Source of the DNA: an uncultured Acidobacteriia bacterium
GTDB lineage: Bacteria; Acidobacteriota; Terriglobia; Bryobacterales; Bryobacteraceae
Direction of reading: 5' to 3'
Length of the DNA: 64,000 nt
Assembly (NCBI GenBank): GCA_903900705.1
Contig: CAIUOG010000176.1
Coordinates: 22,162 to 86,161 of the forward strand
Shown here: piece after piece, positions 45,815 to 53,069 of the stretch
Layout: each line of letters opens with the position of its first letter
Position numbering within the stretch: position 1 is the first letter of the stretch
Position numbers and translations under genes: made by a program
Notes under the pieces: generated by a model
The model's input: the letters and a program-made list of their open reading frames with translations, nothing else
Databases searched by the model: none
What the model was told of the DNA's origin: nothing

Positions 45815-46540
45815 ATGAGCCTCAGCAATTCCCTTCGGGTACGCGGAGTTGGCGGCACGCTCCAATTGGCGTGGCGTCGTTTCCGGGATAAAGACGGTAC
45901 GCCCGCTTACATACTGAGCCGCACGCTTGACCTGGAACGTTTCGACCGGGAGCATCATGTGGAGACCGCCGGGCTGATCGAATTGGACGAACTGGAGATT
46001 AGCAGCCCGTCAAAGAAGCATGGAGTCCGCTACGGGGGGGCCTCTCCGTGGATTTTCAAAGATCTGATGGCGAGGCTGCCCATCGATCACAGCAAATACA
46101 CCTTTATCGACATCGGTTCCGGTAAAGGCGCGGCGCTTTTTCAGGCATCGGACTATCCGTTCCGGGAAATTATCGGCGTGGAGTTCTCCCTGCAACTACA
46201 CCAGGCCGCGCTTCGGAATCTGCGGTCTTTCCGCAGCAACACGCAGCGCTGCACAAAAATCACCCCGATTTGTGAAGATGCGTCGGCCTATGAGTATCCA
46301 CCCGGCCCCTGGGTCCTGTTTTTCAACAGCCCTTTCGATGTTCCGCTGTGGAAGCTCACGGCCGACAACATCGCGCGGTGCGCGGAAGGGCATCCGGGCA
46401 GCTATCTGATCCATATGAACCGTGGATTTGTGCCGGGCACGCCTGAGTTTGTGGAAAGCATCCCGTTTTTGCGCCGGATTTACTGCGACGACGTGAGCGC
46501 TATTTTTGAATGTATTCCTGTTCCGGGAGCGCCGGCCTGA
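45815..46540 (+). CDS. Class I SAM-dependent methyltransferase
   Basis: 241 residues starting 5 nt after the previous stop. SAM-binding motif I is FIDIGSGKGAALFQA, with motif II-like IIGVEFSLQLHQAALRN and ICEDASAYEYP. It ends in WVLFFNSPFDVPLW, a pattern of small-molecule or glycan methyltransferases. No membrane segment. It may methylate a sugar residue of the polymer, by location only. Confidence 0.82.
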   Translation: MSLSNSLRVRGVGGTLQLAWRRFRDKDGTPAYILSRTLDLERFDREHHVETAGLIELDELEISSPSKKHGVRYGGASPWIFKDLMARLPIDHSKYTFIDIGSGKGAALFQASDYPFREIIGVEFSLQLHQAALRNLRSFRSNTQRCTKITPICEDASAYEYPPGPWVLFFNSPFDVPLWKLTADNIARCAEGHPGSYLIHMNRGFVPGTPEFVESIPFLRRIYCDDVSAIFECIPVPGAPA

Positions 46541-46627
46541 GGTGTGACGCGGATGTCCATCATCCGGGAACGGTTGATTCATTACGATTTGACGGTCTCA
46601 GAGCCCGCAAACCATTTGGAGCCTGCT

Positions 46628-47788
46628 ATGTTTGAAAGCAGCTCAGATGGTGGAAGGCGCATTCTGACCAGAGTACTTGCGGGCATCAGCATCGACTCGC
46701 TGGGCGCTGCCCGGGTGCCTGCCCTGCTGGTGGCGGCCGGCTTTGAAGTGACGGTGGTGTGTTCCGGTCATCTTGCGGTACGGCGCTCGCGTTCCGTCTC
46801 CCGGTTTATCGAGACCGGGTGCGCTCCGTCTGACGTTCATGCGGGCATCGAGGCGGAAATCGCGGCGAATCCGGATCGTTACGCCCGCGTGTTCATCGTG
46901 GATGAACCACTGCTGCGTACCTTTGTCAACCAACCTGCCAGTCCGGAACTGGCCCGCCTCGCGGCTCCGACAGCGAACCCCGTCCGGCTTGGCCGTCTGC
47001 TTTCCAAAGTCTGGTTCAATATCGATTGCGCCGCCGCCGGGATTCCGGTTCCGGCCTTTCGGGTGATGGGGGATCCGGACGAACTGCGCCGCATGGTCTG
47101 GACCGGCAAGCCTTTCGTCGTTAAGCAGGAACTTAGCATGTCGGGTTCCGGTGTCTTCGCGATTCGTTGCGAATCCGACCTGCTTCATGCGCAGCGTTCC
47201 ATCACGGCCGGGCCTCTGCTCCATCAGGACTTTGTGGACGGACGAGTGGGCGGCACATCGGTTCTCTACAGCAAAGGTGAACCGAAATGCTGGTTTTCCT
47301 ACTTTCTGTGCCGCAACTGGCCGAATGCGCTGGGTGCATCGAGCGCTCTCGGACCGTTTTTTCACCCCTCACTGGAGCCGATCATCCGGCAACTGGGTGA
47401 AATGTCCGGTTTCGACGGACTTTGCGGCCTCGACTGGGTTCTGGATGACCAGGGAAACCCGCTCGTTCTCGAGATGAATCCCCGGCCCACGCCAGGACTG
47501 CACCTTGCGCCTCGGGTGGGGGTTTCCTTCCCGGACGCGATTCGGGACTGGATCGACGGAAAGGACATTACTCAGCGTCCGGACCGGGATGCGACCGGCC
47601 TTTGTCGGATGTTCCCGCAGAACCTGTTCCGCGCCATCGATGACCATGACCCGGGAGAATTTCTCCGTACCTTCCAGGACGCGCCGTGGCGGGATCCGCG
47701 TCTGCTGTTAGCCTACCTGCGCCGCGTGTTCACCCACTACCTGCCAGCCGATCTGCGGACCCGGGCGAAACGGCTTTTGGGTCGCTAG
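46628..47788 (+). CDS. ATP-grasp enzyme of unknown substrate
   Basis: About 386 residues from ATG 46628, which has GGAG six bases upstream; in-frame starts at 46544 and 46553 are possible. The ATP-grasp fold shows KPFVVKQELSMSGSGVF (nucleotide-binding Lys and Gly-rich loop), LLHQDFVDGRVGGTSVLY and GLDWVLDDQGNPLVLEMNPRPTPG (Mg ligands E and N). It resembles carbamoyl-phosphate-like and peptide-ligase members and would form an amide or carboxyl-phosphate bond. The substrate may be a glycan or glycolipid amine. Its stop shares the palindrome CTAG with the convergent kinase stop. Confidence 0.8.
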   Translation: MFESSSDGGRRILTRVLAGISIDSLGAARVPALLVAAGFEVTVVCSGHLAVRRSRSVSRFIETGCAPSDVHAGIEAEIAANPDRYARVFIVDEPLLRTFVNQPASPELARLAAPTANPVRLGRLLSKVWFNIDCAAAGIPVPAFRVMGDPDELRRMVWTGKPFVVKQELSMSGSGVFAIRCESDLLHAQRSITAGPLLHQDFVDGRVGGTSVLYSKGEPKCWFSYFLCRNWPNALGASSALGPFFHPSLEPIIRQLGEMSGFDGLCGLDWVLDDQGNPLVLEMNPRPTPGLHLAPRVGVSFPDAIRDWIDGKDITQRPDRDATGLCRMFPQNLFRAIDDHDPGEFLRTFQDAPWRDPRLLLAYLRRVFTHYLPADLRTRAKRLLGR

Positions 47789-50700
47789 TCGACCGATTTC
47801 CAGGTGATCCGCGCAAGCCAGCTTTCGAGGTCCGCCGCCAGTTTTCCCGGCAATTCCGGATCGCCCTCTTTTGCGGCGGTTTCGATCTCACGACCCAGTT
47901 CCGTGACCCGCTCGAAACCGTAGGCGGACCCGGTGCCCTTGAGGTTGTGGGCCAGCCTCGCAACATCCTTCCACTGGCCGGACCCTGCAAACTGCCGGAT
48001 CTGCCGCAAATCGCCACGCACAGTTTCGAGATAACCCTCTACAAGGTCGCTGATGTCGGAGCTGACCAGCACAGTTTCCGTTGCGATTTGCGGCTCGATT
48101 TCTGTCGCCGGTTCCGCGGGGACGCTCCCCGGCGTGGTGTGGACTTCGGAACCTGGCATCCACTTCCGTACCGATTCCAGAAGGCTCTGCGGGCTTACCG
48201 GTTTGGTGACGTAATCGTCCATATCGGCGGAAAATGCCTCGTGTTTGTAGTGCTGCAGTGCATGCGCCGTGACGGCAATGACGGGAGTACGGCCGCTGCC
48301 CCGCTCGCTTTCCGATCGCCGGATTGCCCCGGTGGCTTCAAAACCGGTCATGTCGGGCAGCATGACATCCATCAGGATCACGTCGAACTGTTGTTCCGTC
48401 GCAGCCTGAATTGCCTCGGCGCCGGTGGCCGCGGTGGTCACCCGGTGCTTACCGCGCTCCAGCACCCGTTTGGCGTAGACCTGACTGAACGGGTTGTCCT
48501 CCACCAGCAGCACCCTGGCCGGGAGCATTGGTCCGGTTTCAGCCGGTTCGGATTCGGCGGCCGGCGCGGGCTTCGCCGCCGGGTCCGCCATCAGGACCGC
48601 CAACGTTCTGGCGAGGCGCGCCGGGGTAAGGGGGAATTCGAGTTCTTCGCTGCGGCCGGGCAGGGGATTGGCTTTCGCCTCGCACTGCTTGCGTTTGAGG
48701 CGGATGGAGCGCAGTTCCACGCCGAGAGACGCAATTCTCGCCAGTAGCCGGATGTCCTCCGGCCTTGCTTCGCAGGCTTCATCCACTACAACGATATCGA
48801 ACGGCCCGTTGGTGTCGGCATAGCCCCGGGCTTCAGCCACGTCGGCGAAGGCGGCTACCGCGAGGCCGGCGCCGCGCAGGGCTTCCTGTTCGCGGTCCAG
48901 TTCGTCCGCCGCGCCCAGCAGCAGGGTCCGCAGGCGGGTTCGCCCCGGCTCTTCGGCGCGGCTTCGCTCCGCCTGCGGTAACGTGAGACGCAGAGTGAAC
49001 CGGGAGCCGGAACCAGGTGTAGACTGCAGTTCCATCGATCCGCCCATGGCCTCACAGAGCAGTCGTGAGATGCTGAGCCCCAGCCCTGCGCCGCCGGCGC
49101 GTCGGCCGACCGCTGAATCCACGCGAAAGAAGCGCTGGAAGACATTCACCTGGACATCTTCGGGTATTCCAATACCAGTGTCCTCCACGGAAAAATGGAG
49201 TTTCACTTTGCCGTTTTCCGCAGTGTCGCACCGCAGTCGCATGGTGACCGCGCCGCGTTCGGTGAACTTTACGGCATTGCCCAGCAGATTGATCAGGATC
49301 TGCCGGATGCGCTGCGGGTCGCCGGTGACCGCCGGAGTGCGCGCCGGTTCCACCATCAGGTACAACGCAAGACCCTTGCGGGATGCCCGGACCCGCAGGT
49401 TGTCCACCGCCTGCTCGGCGATCTCCGCGGGGTTAAAACGTGTCGCCTCAATATCCACCTGGCCGGCTTCGATCTTCGAGAAATCGAGCAGATCGTTGAT
49501 CAGGTGCAGCAGCGCTTCGGAACTCGCCGCGACAGAACCCAGCATGTCCTGCTGATCGGCGTCAAGCTTCGTGGTCCGGAGCAGCGAACTGAGCCCCACA
49601 ATCGAGTTGAGGGGCGTGCGGATTTCATGGCTCATGTTGGCGAGGAAATCGCTCTTGGCGCGGTTGGCATCCTCCGCTTCCCGGATTGCCTTCTGCAGTT
49701 GTTCTTCGGCCGACTTGCGCTGCGAGATATCGCGCATGATGGCCGTGAACATCCTCCTGCCCCGAACGGTGGACTCGCCGAACGATACTTCGAGCGGAAA
49801 CTCCGTGCCGTCCATGCGGACTCCTGTGAGTTCGAGGCCCTGCCACTGGTTTCCGTGAGCGCCGCCCGCCAGGTACTTTGACAGCCCCCGCGTATGCCGC
49901 GCGCGGAGCCGTTCGGGCATCAGATCGGTGACCCGTCGCCCCGGAAGGGTCGAGGTGTCGCACCCGAAAACACGCCCGGCTGACTCGTTCGCAAAGAGAA
50001 TGACGCTCTCTTCGTCGATGGTCAGGATCACGTCGGAAGCCGTCTCCGCCACCACGCGGTAGCGTTCCTCGCTTTCGGGCAGAGCCTCGCCGGCGCGCCA
50101 GCGTTCCGTCACATCGCGATAGCTCCAGGCTCTGCCGATGATCCGGTCCGCGATGCGCTGGGGCTGCGAGTAGCGTTCGTAAACGCGGCCGTCGAGGAAA
50201 TGCCCCACGTCGTAACTGGACTCTTCCGGATGACGGTACAGCCACTCAATCCGTCCGTGAAACTGTGTGGGGTCGCATAACTGCGCGGCATTGTAGGCCC
50301 GCAGTTCCGGGGTATTCCGGCGTTCGTACATGTCCCGCGGGATGTGGAAGATTTCGAGAAAACGTTGATTGAGCGTCACCATCTGCTGGTTCAGATCGCA
50401 GACGAGGATGCCGTCGTTGGTCGACTCGAGGGTGGCGTTCAGGGCGGCGAGCAGGCGCTCGCGCTCCCGTTCATTGCGGTAGCTCTCCGTGATGTCGCGA
50501 TAAGTCCAGACACGACCGACCGTCTGACTGCCCATGCGGTGGGGGGAGGACATGGCCTCAATGACGCGCCCGTCTTTCAGGCGCAGAATATCCCGCTCGG
50601 TCTTGTCGAGGCTCTCGTAGAGGCGATGCCGGTTCGCCGCGCGGCGCTCGGGATCTTCCAGAAGAGCGCTGATGACGACCATCGCCTCTTCCTTCGTCGG

Positions 50701-52272
50701 TGTCTCGCCGGGCTTTGGCGTGAGCCCCCAGAGCTGCAGCCAGCGCTGATTCACGCGCAGGAAATTCCCCTGGTTATCGGTGACCAGGATTCCTTCTGTG
50801 CTGGACTCCAGCGTGGAATCCAGCAGAGAAAGAATCTTCCCCTTCTCCAGTTCCGCTTCGCGACGCTCAACAAACTGCTCAATCTGCTGGCCCAGTCCGG
50901 TGAGCGTTTCGAGCAGGCCCTCGGAAGGCGGGTTGCTGTGATGACTGAAGAACTCCATCACACCGCGCACCTTGCCGCCCATCCGCACCGGGAAGGCAAA
51001 GCCGCTTTTGAGTCCGGCCTCTTCCGCCGCCGCGCCGCGAGGCCCCTCGGGGGTCCGCCAAAGTCCCGCCACCCACTGCGGCGAATCCGCCTGCCACACG
51101 GCCCCCACCAGCCCCACGCCGCGCGTATAGGCGAGGCTGCGCGTGGCCAATTCGAAGGCTGATCCCAGAATGGCGGGAACCGCCCAGAAGTTGCGCGCAT
51201 GAAGGCTGAGGCCGCCTTCATCCATGCGCCACAGGCTGCCCGCATGGTAGCCCAGCTCGTCGCAAACCGTTCGGAGGATTTCTTCGAGGGCGCCATCCAC
51301 CTCAGTGGATTCGGCGAGGATTCTGGTCACCGAATACGCGAGACGGCTTTGCTGTTCCCACTCTTTTCGCGCCGTGATATCGGTCTCGATCGCCATGAAA
51401 TTGGTGAGCCTGCCGGCATCGTCCCGGATGGGCTGCACCTCCACGGCAACCCAGTACTTACGGCCGGATTTGCTGTAGTTGACGACCTCACTCTGGAATC
51501 CTTCTCCGGCCTGCAGATGCTTCCGCGTATACTCCACGGTGGCCGGGTCCGTCTCTTCACCCTGCAGCAGGGTCCCGGGAACACGACCGATGGCCTCTTC
51601 GGATGTATATCCGGTCAGCCTTTCAAAGCTATAGTTCACCCACTGAATACGGGCCTGATCGTCGGTGACAATGACGGAGTTTTTGGTGCCTGCCGCGATC
51701 ATGGCGAGGCGACGCGATTCCGATTCACGCTGCCGGAGTTGTTGCAGCAACTGCATGAGTTCCGGCATGGGGTCGTGCAGGGCGAAGTCCGCCACGTGGA
51801 GGTCGGGGGCCCGAAATACGCCGTCTTTACTGAACCCGTCGCTAAACCCATCACTAAACCCATCAGTAAACCCATCAGCAAGCCAAGGGGAGCACAGAAA
51901 CGCGAGACTCCGCTCATCGGGCAGAAGGATCATCTGGCCGCGAAGACGCAGTCCGCCGCTCCGATGCTTCAAAACGAAAAGCGTTCCGGTATGCCCAACG
52001 AGTTCTTCAAACTTCCATGCCGTATCCGGCTGCTGCGGTTCGAAGGCGTCGCCGACAAAGGTTCCGGTGCGGAGTTCCGGCAGGATTCGCCCGAGGGATG
52101 TGCCAATCTGCAGCAGGCGCAGTTCACGGTCCAGCACGAGGCGAAACGGAAAAATGTCGGCCATCTGCCGCGGGTGGAGCGGCAATTCATCGTTACCGGA
52201 CTGGTCTCTCTCGATATCGGGCACGGTGTGGTTCAAGCAATTCTCTGACCATGTCGCGGACCGCCCTTCCAC
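47785..52272 (-). CDS. Large hybrid histidine kinase with HNOBA-like N-terminus, PAS/GAF sensors, two receiver domains and Hpt
   Basis: Up to 1495 residues; the conserved part starts near Met37 (MADIFPFRLVLDRELRLLQIG). Order: HNOBA-like domain (about 37-135, ending SLAFLCSP), a DGFS-repeat linker (133-148), PAS (about 193-305), GAF (about 310-470), three PAS-type modules (about 485-850), HisKA with H882 (ANMSHEIRTPL), HATPase (NLLGNAVKF, DTGIGIP, GGAGLGLS), a degenerate receiver (about 1080-1200), a true receiver with D1302 (ILMDVMLPD) and an Hpt with H1442 (AHNLKGTGS). It has no membrane segment. The kinase-to-receiver-to-Hpt relay needs an external response regulator, not found in the window. 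HNOBA domains normally pair with NO-sensing H-NOX proteins; none is here. Confidence 0.9.
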   Translation of the reverse strand: MEGRSATWSENCLNHTVPDIERDQSGNDELPLHPRQMADIFPFRLVLDRELRLLQIGTSLGRILPELRTGTFVGDAFEPQQPDTAWKFEELVGHTGTLFVLKHRSGGLRLRGQMILLPDERSLAFLCSPWLADGFTDGFSDGFSDGFSKDGVFRAPDLHVADFALHDPMPELMQLLQQLRQRESESRRLAMIAAGTKNSVIVTDDQARIQWVNYSFERLTGYTSEEAIGRVPGTLLQGEETDPATVEYTRKHLQAGEGFQSEVVNYSKSGRKYWVAVEVQPIRDDAGRLTNFMAIETDITARKEWEQQSRLAYSVTRILAESTEVDGALEEILRTVCDELGYHAGSLWRMDEGGLSLHARNFWAVPAILGSAFELATRSLAYTRGVGLVGAVWQADSPQWVAGLWRTPEGPRGAAAEEAGLKSGFAFPVRMGGKVRGVMEFFSHHSNPPSEGLLETLTGLGQQIEQFVERREAELEKGKILSLLDSTLESSTEGILVTDNQGNFLRVNQRWLQLWGLTPKPGETPTKEEAMVVISALLEDPERRAANRHRLYESLDKTERDILRLKDGRVIEAMSSPHRMGSQTVGRVWTYRDITESYRNERERERLLAALNATLESTNDGILVCDLNQQMVTLNQRFLEIFHIPRDMYERRNTPELRAYNAAQLCDPTQFHGRIEWLYRHPEESSYDVGHFLDGRVYERYSQPQRIADRIIGRAWSYRDVTERWRAGEALPESEERYRVVAETASDVILTIDEESVILFANESAGRVFGCDTSTLPGRRVTDLMPERLRARHTRGLSKYLAGGAHGNQWQGLELTGVRMDGTEFPLEVSFGESTVRGRRMFTAIMRDISQRKSAEEQLQKAIREAEDANRAKSDFLANMSHEIRTPLNSIVGLSSLLRTTKLDADQQDMLGSVAASSEALLHLINDLLDFSKIEAGQVDIEATRFNPAEIAEQAVDNLRVRASRKGLALYLMVEPARTPAVTGDPQRIRQILINLLGNAVKFTERGAVTMRLRCDTAENGKVKLHFSVEDTGIGIPEDVQVNVFQRFFRVDSAVGRRAGGAGLGLSISRLLCEAMGGSMELQSTPGSGSRFTLRLTLPQAERSRAEEPGRTRLRTLLLGAADELDREQEALRGAGLAVAAFADVAEARGYADTNGPFDIVVVDEACEARPEDIRLLARIASLGVELRSIRLKRKQCEAKANPLPGRSEELEFPLTPARLARTLAVLMADPAAKPAPAAESEPAETGPMLPARVLLVEDNPFSQVYAKRVLERGKHRVTTAATGAEAIQAATEQQFDVILMDVMLPDMTGFEATGAIRRSESERGSGRTPVIAVTAHALQHYKHEAFSADMDDYVTKPVSPQSLLESVRKWMPGSEVHTTPGSVPAEPATEIEPQIATETVLVSSDISDLVEGYLETVRGDLRQIRQFAGSGQWKDVARLAHNLKGTGSAYGFERVTELGREIETAAKEGDPELPGKLAADLESWLARITWKSVD
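51830..51877 (-). repeat. Four 12-bp coding repeats in the kinase
   Basis: Units CTGAACCCGTCG, CTAAACCCATCA (twice) and GTAAACCCATCA run head to tail. On the minus strand they encode DGFT/DGFS repeats between the HNOBA-like and PAS domains. Such in-frame repeats can change copy number by slippage and alter linker length. Confidence 0.85.
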
Positions 52273-52304
52273 AGGGAAACAGGCAATTCAGGGGTGTCTT
52301 TGGA

Positions 52305-52330
52305 GGAACTGTTTCGAAACGGGACGTTCC
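52305..52330. promoter_or_regulatory. Candidate activator site GGAAC-N16-GTTCC
   Basis: GGAACTGTTTCGAAAC (52305-52320) is followed by GGGACGTTCC. The reverse strand reads GAAACAGTTCC, matching the sites at 39562 and 42837. The site lies between the divergent kinase and the isochorismatase-like gene. Confidence 0.45.
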
Positions 52331-52422
52331 GTTTTCATACAGCGGACCCGCCGGAACAGCCCGCTCGGCTGCCACAACAGGGTAAGTGAAACAAAATCAA
52401 CGCGCCGCCGCCGGCGTTGTAT

Positions 52423-52439
52423 TGGTGCCCGACGTGCTT
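52423..52439 (+). promoter_or_regulatory. Sigma-54-type promoter of the isochorismatase/kinase pair
   Basis: TTGGTGCCCGACGTGCTTC: GG 52424-52425, ten bases, GC 52436-52437. The predicted start is near 52449, 12 nt before ATG 52461. The -24 element (TGGTGC) is weaker than the other three. Confidence 0.45.
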
Positions 52440-52460
52440 CCTGTGAGTTTCGGAATAACT

Positions 52461-53069
52461 ATGGACCTCCAAAAAACTGCAGTGATCCTGGTCGGGTACC
52501 AGAACGACTATTTTGCGAAGGATGGAATCCTCCGCGGTGTGGTGGAAGAAGAGAACCGCGTGGACAAAGTCCTGGACAACACACTGGAATTGCTCCGGGC
52601 GCTGGCTCCCACGCCTGCCACCATTATTTCCACTCCGATTATTCTGGCCCCCGATTATCGCGCTCTGGCGAGCCCGGTGGGAATCCTGAATACCATAAAG
52701 GAATCCGGCGCATTCCGTTCCGGAACGCCTGGCGCGGAGGATATTCCGGAATTGCGCGCTTTTGGTGATCGCGTCCTCTATGTCAGCGGCAAGAGCGGGT
52801 TCAATGCGTTCTCGAACACGGAACTGGACCGGGTTCTCAAAGAGCGGGGCATTACGTCGGTTCTGCTCGCCGGCATGGTCACGGCGCTTTGCATCGATTC
52901 GACCGGCCGCGCCGCCTATGAGCGGGGGTATACCGTGACGATCCTCTCTGACTGCACCTCCGCCCGCACCCACGCTGAACAGGACTTTTACTGCAGCCAG
53001 ATTTTCCCGCTCTACGGTTCGGTTGCTTCCAATCAGCAGATTCTCGAACACATCCATCAGCCTGTGTGA
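52461..53069 (+). CDS. Isochorismatase-like cysteine-hydrolase fold protein lacking the catalytic Asp
   Basis: 202 residues from ATG 52461. The fold is clear: VILVGYQNDYF, VSGKSGFNAFSNTELDRVL (Lys), LLAGMVTALCIDSTGRAAYERGY (Cys). In active family members the first motif reads D-x-Q-N-D-F; here Gly12 replaces that Asp (VGYQNDY), so the Asp-Lys-Cys triad is incomplete. It may be a binding protein or use a different mechanism. Its stop overlaps the GTG of the hybrid kinase (GTGA), so the two are translationally coupled and may act together, for example as a ligand sensor and kinase (inference). Confidence 0.85.
   Translation: MDLQKTAVILVGYQNDYFAKDGILRGVVEEENRVDKVLDNTLELLRALAPTPATIISTPIILAPDYRALASPVGILNTIKESGAFRSGTPGAEDIPELRAFGDRVLYVSGKSGFNAFSNTELDRVLKERGITSVLLAGMVTALCIDSTGRAAYERGYTVTILSDCTSARTHAEQDFYCSQIFPLYGSVASNQQILEHIHQPV

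Noticed and set aside
52423..52439. Treating the fourth sigma-54 site as certain
   Set aside because: Its -24 box (TGGTGC) is weaker; it is reported with reduced confidence and not as established.
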